Source of the DNA: Ciceribacter thiooxidans
GTDB lineage: Bacteria > Pseudomonadota > Alphaproteobacteria > Rhizobiales > Rhizobiaceae
DNA: 64,000 bases
Assembly (NCBI RefSeq): GCF_014126615.1
Contig: NZ_CP059897.1
Location: 682,001-746,000 of the forward strand
Reading direction: 5' to 3'
Below the pieces are notes generated by a model, which searched no databases, was not told the DNA's origin, and saw nothing but the letters and a program-made list of their open reading frames with translations. Shown here piece after piece: positions 55,125 to 63,299 of the stretch. The translations under genes were made by a program, and so were the position numbers. How positions within the stretch are numbered: position 1 is the first letter of the stretch; each line of letters starts with the position of its first letter.

Positions 55125-56289
55125 GGATGTCCCGCGGGAAGTTGGTGAGCGTCTCGCAGCCGCGCTCGGTCACCAGGAAGGTCTCGCTGATCTCGATGCC
55201 CCAGCCGTCCATCCACATGCCAAGGATCGAGTGCAGCACGTTGCCGGGCTTCAGGATGATCTTGTCGCCAGCGCGCAGGCTGATCGTGTGTTCGCCCCAA
55301 TCCGGCGGGTAGCCTACGCCGATCGAATAGCCGATCCGCGACTCCTTCTTCAGGCCGTAACGCTGAATGACCTGGCGCCAGCTCGCTTCGACCTCTTCGG
55401 CCGTGATCCCTGCCTTGACGGTCGTCAGCACCGCCTCCATGCCTTCCAGCACGGCTTTGCTCGCGTCACTCACCTTGGCCGGCATCGTGCCGAGTTGCAT
55501 GGTCCTGGCGAGGCCTGCCGTATAGCGGCGGACGACGCCGGCGAGTTCGAGCGCCACTGTCTCGTTTTCGCCAAAGCGCCGGTCGCTCCACATGACGTGC
55601 GGCGCAGACGCATTCTCGCCGGCAAGGATGGTCGGGGGAAGCGCGGTGATATCGCCGGCGAAATCCGGCGATCCTGCCACCTGTGCGGCCTGGATGCGGG
55701 CGATGGCGTCGCATTCGCGCACGCCGGGCGCAATAAAGTCATAGGCTGCGGTGACGGCTGCTTCGGCAAGGCGCGAGGCCTTGCGCAGATAGTCGATCTC
55801 CGCGTTCGATTTCACGCTCCGGATCCAGTTCACCAGAAGGTCTGCATCGTGGAAGGTCGCGTTGGGAAGACCTGCCGTCAGGCGGACATGCGCCTTGGGC
55901 GAGTAGTAGTAGGCCTCCAGCTCGATGCCGATATTGCCGCGGCCCCAGCCCTTGCTGACGATCCAGGCAGCAATCCAGTCCATCGGATGACGGTCGGCGC
56001 GCTGCACGTGATCCTCGGGGAAGCCGACGACGTTTTCCGGCTTCATCCACGCCGTCAACAGGCCGCCTGCCGCATCCATAGCGCGGCCGATCCAGACGGG
56101 TTCTTCGTCGGCGATCGGCACGAGTACGACCTGCGGCGTATAGAAAGACCAGCCGTCATAGCCGGTGATGTAGTGCTGGTTCGCGACGTCGTTGACGATC
56201 AGGAGATCAAGATTGCGGCGCGCCATCTCGGTACGGATGGCGTGAAGCCTGGCTTTGTATTCCGAAAGCGGGAAGGGGAGTTCGATCAT
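55111..56289 (-). CDS. M24-family hydrolase resembling ectoine hydrolase (DoeA/EutD)
   Basis: A 392-residue creatinase/Xaa-Pro-dipeptidase-like protein. Segments YITGYDGWSFYTPQVVLVP, RADRHPMDWIAAWI, VNWIRSVKSNAEIDYLRKA and GYSIGVGYPPDWGEHTISL resemble, from memory, ectoine hydrolase DoeA, which opens ectoine to N-acetyl-diaminobutyrate. The canonical aminopeptidase metal ligands are not all evident (ALELAGVVRRYTAGLART stands where many have DxG...DxTR), as in creatinase-type members. The operon has an M20 hydrolase and a EutA-like protein. Ectoine itself or a related cyclic amide could be the substrate. Confidence 0.78.
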   Translation of the reverse strand: MIELPFPLSEYKARLHAIRTEMARRNLDLLIVNDVANQHYITGYDGWSFYTPQVVLVPIADEEPVWIGRAMDAAGGLLTAWMKPENVVGFPEDHVQRADRHPMDWIAAWIVSKGWGRGNIGIELEAYYYSPKAHVRLTAGLPNATFHDADLLVNWIRSVKSNAEIDYLRKASRLAEAAVTAAYDFIAPGVRECDAIARIQAAQVAGSPDFAGDITALPPTILAGENASAPHVMWSDRRFGENETVALELAGVVRRYTAGLARTMQLGTMPAKVSDASKAVLEGMEAVLTTVKAGITAEEVEASWRQVIQRYGLKKESRIGYSIGVGYPPDWGEHTISLRAGDKIILKPGNVLHSILGMWMDGWGIEISETFLVTERGCETLTNFPRDIHVKA

Positions 56290-56313
56290 GAAGAACGCAT
56301 CCTGTGGGCGGGG

Positions 56314-57063
56314 TTATGGTGTTGCGGTCAGGGTGAACAGGCGGCTGGGCGCGAGCGGATCCGGCGCGATGCCGTATTGCCGGAGGCTGGCCCAGGCCGC
56401 TGCCAGATTGCCGGTGACGACGCGAAGACCGGTTCGCCGTTCGATCTTCGTCACGCATTGCGCGGCCCTCAGCGCGGCGCTGCCGGTGAAAGTCGCATCC
56501 GCTCCCGGTGTTATGGTTTGGACGGCCAGCCGGACGATCTCGTCATGCGGCAGGCATGCCATTTCGGGGTCGTCCTCCATGCCGAGGCAGACGAGGCGGA
56601 CGGCCGAAAAGCCCTGCCCGACGAACAAGGCGTGCATGGGTCCGGCGGTGCGCCGCACATAGGGCGTCAGAATGGCGATGCGCCTGGCATACAGCGCGAC
56701 GGCCGCGCCGGCGGGTGTGATGATCGAAGTGCGCGGCTTGCCGGCGGCGAGCGCCGCTGCAATTTCGTCCTCGCCTATGATGACCGACCCGGAGCTGTTG
56801 CCGTAGACGATAGCATCGAGCTGTTCATCCGGAAGGGCAAGCGACGCCGCATCGGTGAGAAGCGGCTTCATGGCGCGCAGGTTTTTCGGTGTGGTCGGAT
56901 TGGCATAGGCGACGCGCGTTACATGGACGACGATCTCGTCAATTGCCACCAAGCGCCGGAAATCGGCCTCGGCCGTGTGATCGGCCGCAAGGGCAATCAG
57001 GCCGACGCGCCAGGGGAGAGGGCGCTGTTCCAGGGCTGGCCGTGGCTGGATTTCGTCGATCAT
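56314..57063 (-). CDS. Asp/Glu racemase-superfamily protein, EutA-like
   Basis: About 249 residues of the aspartate/glutamate racemase / maleate isomerase superfamily: VGLIALAADHTAEADF, DAIVYGNSSGSVIIG (Gly-Asn-Ser-Ser in place of the first cysteine motif), RIAILTPYVR, and TFTGSAALRAAQC with the later cysteine. EutA of ectoine operons belongs here. ATG 57063 has GGAG at about 6 nt; longer starts lack one. The first catalytic cysteine seems replaced, so the reaction is uncertain. Between the MocR and M24 genes. Confidence 0.72.
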   Translation of the reverse strand: MIDEIQPRPALEQRPLPWRVGLIALAADHTAEADFRRLVAIDEIVVHVTRVAYANPTTPKNLRAMKPLLTDAASLALPDEQLDAIVYGNSSGSVIIGEDEIAAALAAGKPRTSIITPAGAAVALYARRIAILTPYVRRTAGPMHALFVGQGFSAVRLVCLGMEDDPEMACLPHDEIVRLAVQTITPGADATFTGSAALRAAQCVTKIERRTGLRVVTGNLAAAWASLRQYGIAPDPLAPSRLFTLTATP

Positions 57064-57144
57064 GCGCGCTCCGCAGGGTTCGACCTGCATTGAGCCGCGT
57101 AGGGGAAAGCATGTCAATCTGAGAAAAAGATACGTGTCAATTCA

Positions 57145-58527
57145 CTAGAGCGAAAGCACGTTCAGGTCCGGCGCCGCGCGCAGCAGGGAGGCGAGAACGT
57201 CGAGGCCCGCGCGCAGGTTTTCTTCCTCCGTCGCCCCGACCGAGACGCGGACGGCACCCACGGGTGCGCCGGAAAGACAGAACGGCGTGCTGGGGGCGAC
57301 TGCAACGCCGCGCGCCCTGGCCTGCGATGCGAAAGCGACCTCGTCATGATCGGGAGAAAGCGGTAGCCAAACGTGAAGTCCTTCGGGATGGGCACGATAG
57401 GCGAGGCCTTCGAAGCATTTCGCGACGATCCGGTTGCGGACGCGCAGCGTTTCGCGCTGCCATTTGAGCAGCGTGTCCATTGTGCCATCGACGAGCCAGA
57501 GCGTGGCGATTTCGGCCATGACTGGCGTCGCCATCCAGTTGGCCATCAGTTGACGATTTGCGATGGTGGCGGCGAGATGGTCAGGCGCGATGACATAGCC
57601 GATGCGCAAGCCCGGCATGATCACTTTGCTGAAGCCCGTCACGTAGAGTGTCCGCTCCGGGGCAAGGGCTGCGATCGGGCGTGGCCGATCGGACAGCAGA
57701 GGGCCGAAGACATCGACCTCGATGATAGCGACATCATGTTTGCGGGCGACATCCGCCAGGGCCTGGCGCCGGCCTTCCGTCATCAGCACGGCGGTGGGGT
57801 TGGCCAAATTAGGTTGCAGCGTGATCGCGCGGATCTGCTCGCGATCGCAGGCCTCGTCCAGAGCATCCGGCAGCATACCATCGGCGTCCGTCGCAATCGC
57901 GCGAACTCGGATACCGAGATAATCTGCCAGTGGACGGATCACGTGGTAGCATACTTCTTCAGCCGCCAGGATCGCGCCGGGGCCGACCGCGGTCATGAGC
58001 GCTACGGTGAAGGCAGAGGCGCAGCCGTTGGTGAGGAGTACATATTGCGGCGACACATTAATGCCCATGGTGGCCAGCCAGCCGGCAGCGGCGTCGTTGT
58101 GTCGAGGAAAGATCGTGTTGGGCCGAAACGACAGGACGGAGGCGGGCGCGATCGTGTCGCCAAGCCGGTGGAGGGCTGCCTTCATGCGTTCGAACTGCAG
58201 GGGAGTACAGACAGGTGTAACGATGGAAAGGTCGATTACATCTGCTTGGCCCTCCGCCATATAGGGGGACTGGAACGGAGGGCCGCTCGGTTTGACATAG
58301 GTGCCGCGGCCGACCTCGCCCGATACGAGTCCGCGGCGCGCCAGAATGTCGTAGGCCTTGCTGATGGTCTGGATGGAGAGCTTCAGGTCATAGGCGAGAT
58401 CGCGGTGGGCCGGCAGCTTTTCATTCGCCGCAAGGCGGCCGCTCTTAATCGCGGCCGAAAACTGGTCTGCCAGGGAGATATAGACCGGGCGTCGAAGCAG
58501 GCCGGCATCGGGGTGCCATTTTGTCAT
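57145..58527 (-). CDS. MocR-type (GntR-aminotransferase) regulator
   Basis: About 460 residues: a winged helix (RPVYISLADQFSAAIKSGRLAANEKLPAHRDLAYDLKLSIQTISKAYDILARRGLVSGEVGRGTYV) and a fold-I aminotransferase domain with PLP lysine in GFSK and QPNLANPTA. Ectoine catabolism in related bacteria is controlled by such a protein (EnuR), which binds N-acetyl-diaminobutyrate-type ligands through PLP. ATG 58527 is chosen; 58551 is possible. Lies 81 bp upstream of the EutA-like gene on the same strand. Confidence 0.85.
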   Translation of the reverse strand: MTKWHPDAGLLRRPVYISLADQFSAAIKSGRLAANEKLPAHRDLAYDLKLSIQTISKAYDILARRGLVSGEVGRGTYVKPSGPPFQSPYMAEGQADVIDLSIVTPVCTPLQFERMKAALHRLGDTIAPASVLSFRPNTIFPRHNDAAAGWLATMGINVSPQYVLLTNGCASAFTVALMTAVGPGAILAAEEVCYHVIRPLADYLGIRVRAIATDADGMLPDALDEACDREQIRAITLQPNLANPTAVLMTEGRRQALADVARKHDVAIIEVDVFGPLLSDRPRPIAALAPERTLYVTGFSKVIMPGLRIGYVIAPDHLAATIANRQLMANWMATPVMAEIATLWLVDGTMDTLLKWQRETLRVRNRIVAKCFEGLAYRAHPEGLHVWLPLSPDHDEVAFASQARARGVAVAPSTPFCLSGAPVGAVRVSVGATEEENLRAGLDVLASLLRAAPDLNVLSL

Positions 58528-58571
58528 GCTTACGCTGTGGGGCAAATGCATGGCATTTTCAAGTACCCTAA

Positions 58572-58585
58572 GGGCACTTCTGCCC
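58572..58585. promoter_or_regulatory. Inverted repeat upstream of the MocR-type gene
   Basis: GGGCA-CTTC-TGCCC, a perfect 5-bp inverted repeat 45-58 bp before the chosen start codon. A candidate autoregulatory operator; no other support. Confidence 0.35.
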
Positions 58586-58599
58586 GTATAGGACGCTGC

Positions 58600-58932
58600 G
58601 CCCGCTCCAAAGCGTCCGGATCCTGCAGTTGCGCCGTACGAGAAACAGGAAATCTGCGGATTCGGCACCTAGAACACCAAAATCCCTCGCAGCGACGGCC
58701 AGGGCAGGCTGAAGGATCGCACTTACGCGGGTGGAGCGCGCGATTTCGCCTGAGGTGCAACGCTGACAAGTGGTTGACGAGCGGATCCTGGTAGCCGGGG
58801 ATAGCAAGGCAGTTGATCCTGAGAGACAGTAATCGCGCAAAGGCAAGAATGACTGCGCCAAACTCGCTCTCCGGCAATCTCGGCGAGAATTGCTGGTAGC
58901 GATCTGCTCGACCGCTACCGCGTTTGATCCCC
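58600..58932. other. Intergenic region, no gene recognised
   Basis: About 330 bp between the glutamine-synthetase-like gene and the MocR-type gene. A 130-codon minus-strand frame (58568-58960) crosses both borders and has no recognised domain, so I do not call it. Confidence 0.35.
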
Positions 58933-60246
58933 TCAATAGGCTCGTTCGTATGCGAGACACACGTCCTGCTCTGAAAGCCCTTCGACGTGTTTGATCTCAC
59001 GTTGCTTGTGCTTGACGTAGACGTCTGCGAACTCTTCCGGAAACCAGCTTTTGACGACGTCGTTGGCCGAAAATCGCTCTAGCGCTTCTCGCAGGCTCTG
59101 CGGCAGGCGCACGAGCCCCTTTGCTGCCAGTTCATCGCTGGAGAGCGCGGTCAGGTCTTCAGTGGTCGCGTCAGGAACGGCCAGGTTTTCCTTGATGCCT
59201 TGCGTGCCGGCATATACGAGTGCCGCAAGCTGAAGATAAGGGCTCGCCGTCGCATCCGCGGCGCGGAATTCGAAGTTGAATTGAGACGCCTTTGCGATGT
59301 CGCTGATGTCGGAGACAGGGCAGATGCGTACCGAGGCTTCGCGATCGCGGAAACCGAGATTGTTGAAGGCCGCGCTCCACCTGTGCGGAGTCAGGCGCAA
59401 ATACGACACGACGCTTGGGGCGGTTATCGCAATTATGCTGTCGAGATACTTCAAGATCCCCGCGATGAACTTGGCTGCGAGCGACGAGAGTTCGTGCTTG
59501 CAGTTCCCGTCCCAAGTCGCCGGGTTGCCTCCCTTGTCAAGGAAGCTCATGTGGATGTGCACGCCGTTGCCAACGCCCGCAGGGTCACGAATTGGGGTAA
59601 ACGTCGGTTGCCGCCCCAGCCGATGCGCGACCGCGCCGACGACCTCACGCGTGATGACGGAATGATCGGCGACGGTAACCCCCTTTTGCGGGTTCATCGT
59701 GACTTCATACTGATTGGCGCCGAATTCGCGCAGGATCGTATCGGGTGAGACGCCCGCCTGACGCATCGCGGCAATTACCGCTTCGCAAAATTCCCGCTCG
59801 GCGCGGAAGCCGGAGAGTGTGAATGCCCCGTGACCGTCATCGCCCATGTTCCTGAACTGAAACTCGTGCTCGAAGGCGCCAAACAACGTCAGTCCACTGA
59901 CTTCCTCGAACTTAGCGAGCGCATCCTGGAGGATAGAGCGCGTACAGAACTCCCAGGGGCGGCCGTCCGTGTAACGGATATTGCCAAGAACGAACTGCTC
60001 GGGAGGAACATTGTCGTCGGTTTCAATCGAGACTTTCGTTTCCGCATCCGGAATGAGAACCAGATCGCCGAGCGAACCGAAGGGGCTTTCCGCGAGCACG
60101 TCGAAGCAGGTTATCTGAACATTGGTGGGCGTCCAGCCGACGCCGCGGCGAAGCCGTTTGTCAAACTGCTGAACTGGGAATGCCTTGCCGCGCACCTTGC
60201 CGGCCAAATCGCTGCAGCATGCGATCATCATTTCTTCACGCTTCAT
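58933..60246 (-). CDS. Glutamine-synthetase-like gamma-glutamyl ligase
   Basis: About 437 residues, the GlnA-like ligase group (shorter than true GSI). Visible: EHEFQF (metal/glutamate site), GANQYEVTMN, GNGVHIHMSF, TPHRWSAAF and FEFRAADATASPYLQLAAL. Members gamma-glutamylate amines, polyamines or amino compounds using ATP. ATG 60246 overlaps the RpiR-type stop by 11 bp, so the two are co-translated. Together with an amidohydrolase and a cysteine hydrolase across the divergent region, it points to a gamma-glutamyl or formyl-amide route. Confidence 0.82.
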   Translation of the reverse strand: MKREEMMIACCSDLAGKVRGKAFPVQQFDKRLRRGVGWTPTNVQITCFDVLAESPFGSLGDLVLIPDAETKVSIETDDNVPPEQFVLGNIRYTDGRPWEFCTRSILQDALAKFEEVSGLTLFGAFEHEFQFRNMGDDGHGAFTLSGFRAEREFCEAVIAAMRQAGVSPDTILREFGANQYEVTMNPQKGVTVADHSVITREVVGAVAHRLGRQPTFTPIRDPAGVGNGVHIHMSFLDKGGNPATWDGNCKHELSSLAAKFIAGILKYLDSIIAITAPSVVSYLRLTPHRWSAAFNNLGFRDREASVRICPVSDISDIAKASQFNFEFRAADATASPYLQLAALVYAGTQGIKENLAVPDATTEDLTALSSDELAAKGLVRLPQSLREALERFSANDVVKSWFPEEFADVYVKHKQREIKHVEGLSEQDVCLAYERAY

Positions 60247-61141
60247 TTGTTCCCTCAAGATCGATCGTTGAACTGGGTTCTTCTCCGGGCATGGGCGAAT
60301 CCAGTCGAACTTCGTCCCAGGCCTTGATCCTTGCCTGGGTGGAGGCCCAGTCGAATTCGGACACTTTTACGATTAGCGCTTCGACGAAGACATGCGCCCC
60401 CACAACGGTGTCCCAGGCCGTGCCAGCATCGATCGGTAGCGCGATAATCTCTGAACTGTGTCGCGCGATCGGTGACATCCATTTGTCCGTGATCAGGATG
60501 ATCGTCGCCTGGCGCTTTCGCGAAATCATCTCGGCAAGCGCGGCCAGATTGGGCTGGTAGCGACGGAAATCGAATAAGACGACGATGTCCTTCTTGCGCA
60601 TCCTGAGAATATGCTCCGGCCAGAACTCCGGATTGTCAGGGAGATGATAGATCTGGCTGCGTATCTGTCGCAGATGGATTGAGAGGAAGGATGCCAATGT
60701 ATTGGACACGCGCCCGCCGAGCAGAAAGACGTTGCGGCTGGTGTCGGCGATGAGGCGGCAAACCTGGTCGAACTGCTCCTGAGAAACCGTCTCCGTCATT
60801 TCCCTGAGGATGACAGTCATGCGGTTGGCGTAATCGACTAGAAACGCAGGCTCGGCCGGCGCTTGGCGGACCTTGAGATCGAGCGGGGACTTGTTGCCTT
60901 CCTTCAGTTCCCCAATCAACTGCCGTTGGAAATCTTGATATCCGCCGCCACCGATCTTGCCTACAAATCGGGTGATCGAGGCGGAGCTGACGCCCGTTCT
61001 GTCTGCAAGTTCCTGGATGGGAAGCAAGCCGCTAAAGGGATAGTCGGCCAAGATCGCTTGGGCGATCTTCCGCTCACTTGCGGTCAGTTGCTCCGTCATT
61101 TTGCGCAGGCGTGTCCTTATTGTCTGCATTTTCCTCTCCAT
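60236..61141 (-). CDS. RpiR-family transcriptional regulator
   Basis: About 301 residues: N-terminal HTH_6 (KMTEQLTASERKIAQAIL; IQELADRTGVSSASITRFVGKIG) and a C-terminal SIS domain (VFLLGGRVSNTLASFLSIHL; VLFDFRRYQPNLAALAEM). The start is ATG 61141 after GGAG, or ATG 61129 after GAGAGG; a longer frame reaches 61210 but crosses the operator. Sugar-phosphate binding is usual for SIS domains, yet many RpiR proteins in rhizobia control amino-compound catabolism. A palindrome lies 50 bp upstream. Confidence 0.85.
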   Translation of the reverse strand: MERKMQTIRTRLRKMTEQLTASERKIAQAILADYPFSGLLPIQELADRTGVSSASITRFVGKIGGGGYQDFQRQLIGELKEGNKSPLDLKVRQAPAEPAFLVDYANRMTVILREMTETVSQEQFDQVCRLIADTSRNVFLLGGRVSNTLASFLSIHLRQIRSQIYHLPDNPEFWPEHILRMRKKDIVVLFDFRRYQPNLAALAEMISRKRQATIILITDKWMSPIARHSSEIIALPIDAGTAWDTVVGAHVFVEALIVKVSEFDWASTQARIKAWDEVRLDSPMPGEEPSSTIDLEGTNEA

Positions 61142-61190
61142 GTCTCCACATAACCGCAACGAAAGTTTTTTGTCAAACAATTTGGCTACG

Positions 61191-61224
61191 GCCTGAATGA
61201 ATGAAAACATTCAATCATTCAGGC
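61191..61224. promoter_or_regulatory. Long imperfect palindrome, probable RpiR operator
   Basis: A 34-bp imperfect palindrome: outer arms GCCTGAATGA / TCATTCAGGC are perfect, and the nested TGAATG-AAAA-CATTCA is also perfect. It lies between the RpiR-type gene (minus) and the plus-strand catabolic genes, in locally AT-rich DNA. Confidence 0.7.
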
Positions 61225-61420
61225 TCCATCGATGGTCCAATAGCATGCCTTCGTCGGCATCTCCACCTCGGATTCCGAGAGCAAATGATGAAAAAATTGC
61301 ATCAAGACTGCAATACAATGTTGACAATGACGAAACACATTCGTTTGATGCGTCTAGTTCGAGGCACCAACATCATTCGCCGGGGACCCGTTAAGGCCGC
61401 CAAAAAGAGGGGAGAGCCAG

Positions 61421-61594
61421 ATGCATTCAGCGACAGAGGCCGTATGGAAGATACTCGACCTGGATTTTCACGAGGTCGAACTCGTCACCGTCGCGGCGTG
61501 CTACGCCGGAGCCGAGGTGTCGGCGGTCGTCTTGGGGCAAGCGGTGGCGGGTTCCACGGCTACGACGAACACTTCGGAATCCACTCGCTCCTAG
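61421..61594 (+). CDS. Possible small protein of 57 residues
   Basis: An ATG preceded by GAGGGGAGAG opens a 57-codon frame that begins MHSATEAVWKILDLDF and includes VELVTVAACYAGAEVSAVVL. The ribosome-binding site is strong, but the second half is rich in Thr/Ser/Ala and no family is recognised. It could be a real small gene, a leader peptide, or the fragment of a larger lost gene. Without comparative data it stays tentative. Confidence 0.3.
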   Translation: MHSATEAVWKILDLDFHEVELVTVAACYAGAEVSAVVLGQAVAGSTATTNTSESTRS

Positions 61595-61775
61595 AGAGAG
61601 GACGAGAGTCATCTCAGCCGCCATCCTCGATTGGTGCGGCGCGCGGTAGTCCGGCCGAAACCTAAACAGCTTTTCCGCCCGTTGGCTTGGAAGCGCCTCC
61701 ACGCCCAGCCGCAGAAAGAGCCCGATGCGCGACCTGCAGAAACGAAAACAAAAATGCCAATCAATGGAGTCTCAA

Positions 61776-62579
61776 ATGCGCGACCGCAGCCGCTTTCATC
61801 TTGCTGAAAGCGATCCGCACCCGCTGGAGGTCGTAGGAGAGCGGTACCGTGGCCAGTTCTTTCTGACCTGCGAGCACGCGGGCAGGGCAATTCCGTCCTG
61901 CCTTGGTGATCTCGGCATCGGTCGCCGCGAAATGGATCGGCACATCGCCTATGATGTCGGTGCGGAAGAGGTCTCTCGTAAGCTTTCTGATTTACTGAGC
62001 GCGCCACTTTATATTCAGCGCTACAGCCGGTTGGTCATCGACTGCAATCGGCCTGCGCGTGCGAGCGACTCCATCCCGGAGATGAGCGACGGGACGGTCA
62101 TACCAAAGAACATCGGCTTGTGCCCTCAAGATCGCGAAGAGCGATATTTGTTGATACATCGCCCTTATCACGATGCCGTGAAGGAGGCCCTGGGTCGGTT
62201 CGTTATGCTAAACGGCGAGCCAATTCTTCTCGCCATCCACAGTTTCACCCCGGTGATGCGAAGCACGGGTGAGGCCAGGGAGTATGAGCTCGGACTGCTC
62301 TATAATCGTGATGACCGGTTCGCCCGCGCGATGCTCGAAGTGGTGAACCTGAGCTATCCCGAGATCAAAGCCGCACTGAATGTCCCCTACACCGTCGACG
62401 ACCTGTCGGACTACACAATTCCCGTCCATGGGGAGGCGCGGGGCATCCCACATGTCCTTATCGAGATCAGGAACGATCTCATCTCAAATCAAGCCGGCCA
62501 ATCGCGCTGGGCCGACATCATCTCGCAAACGGCGCGCGCCGCTGCTGTCAGAATGGAGCTAATGACCAATGAATTATAA
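61776..62579 (+). CDS. N-formylglutamate-amidohydrolase-like protein
   Basis: About 267 residues of the FGase (HutG2-like, carboxypeptidase-A fold) family: FLTCEHAGRAIP (zinc ligands), HIAYDVGAEEVSRKLSDLL, YSRLVIDCNRP, IHSFTPVM and ARGIPHVLIEIRNDLI. Relatives hydrolyse N-formyl-glutamate or other N-acyl amino acids. ATG 61776 with GGAG at 6 nt is preferred; 61764 and 61725 are alternatives. The stop overlaps the next gene by 11 bp. Confidence 0.83.
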   Translation: MRDRSRFHLAESDPHPLEVVGERYRGQFFLTCEHAGRAIPSCLGDLGIGRREMDRHIAYDVGAEEVSRKLSDLLSAPLYIQRYSRLVIDCNRPARASDSIPEMSDGTVIPKNIGLCPQDREERYLLIHRPYHDAVKEALGRFVMLNGEPILLAIHSFTPVMRSTGEAREYELGLLYNRDDRFARAMLEVVNLSYPEIKAALNVPYTVDDLSDYTIPVHGEARGIPHVLIEIRNDLISNQAGQSRWADIISQTARAAAVRMELMTNEL

Positions 62580-63234
62580 TCAGTTGACGACTCGCCATGT
62601 GAAGCTCGATCCGGGAAGCTCGGCAATCCTTTTCATCGATGTCCAAAACTTCTGCGCCCGGCGCGACGGTGGCGAGTTCAAGGACGTATCGGCAAACGAG
62701 GTCGATATCAAATACGCCTACTACTTCGATCGCCTGGCAACAGTCGCGGTTCCGAACATGCAACGACTCCTGGCAAAGTTCCGCGAGGCTGGCATAGAGG
62801 TCCTCCACACAACGATCGAAAGCCTTACGCTCGACGGCCGCGACCGCAGCCTGGATTACAAGATCACTGGTTTCAATGTCCCGAAGGGCTCATGGGACGG
62901 AAAGGTGATCGACGAACTAACACCGCTGGAAGACGAAATCGTCCTGCCGAAAAGCTCTTCGAGCGTGTTCGTCTCGACCCACATCGATTACTTGCTGCGC
63001 AACCTCGGTGTCCGACAACTCGTCATCTGCGGCCTGCTGACGGACCAGTGCGTCGAATCCGCCGTCCGCGACGCATGCGATCTGGGTTACCTCGTGACCT
63101 TGGTTCCCGATGCGTGTGCGAGCTACACGCCGGAACGCGAGCAATTCTCGCTCAGCGCCATCAAGGGTTATTGCCGCCAGCTTTCGACCGATGAACTGCT
63201 CGCAGAGATCGAGGAGCTCGCCTCGAAAAACTAA
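62569..63234 (+). CDS. Isochorismatase-like cysteine hydrolase
   Basis: A 221-residue protein with the triad of the family: Asp24 (FIDVQNF), Lys128 (VLPKSSSS) and Cys161 (CGLLTDQCVESAVRDA). Such enzymes hydrolyse amides (nicotinamidase, N-carbamoylsarcosine amidase, ureidoacrylate amidase). Coupled to the FGase-like gene by overlap. Substrate not determinable; the amide theme fits the cluster. Confidence 0.87.
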   Translation: MNYNQLTTRHVKLDPGSSAILFIDVQNFCARRDGGEFKDVSANEVDIKYAYYFDRLATVAVPNMQRLLAKFREAGIEVLHTTIESLTLDGRDRSLDYKITGFNVPKGSWDGKVIDELTPLEDEIVLPKSSSSVFVSTHIDYLLRNLGVRQLVICGLLTDQCVESAVRDACDLGYLVTLVPDACASYTPEREQFSLSAIKGYCRQLSTDELLAEIEELASKN

Positions 63235-63299
63235 GTCCACCGGTTCGGCAGGGTGCCGGGCCACATGCATTTGACCAAAAACAAAAGGGGAATGAAGAA

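Noticed and set aside
55060-57093. 677-codon plus-strand frame
   Set aside because: It is the antisense of the M24 and EutA-like genes; long antisense frames are common in high-GC DNA, and the opposite strand has clear family motifs.
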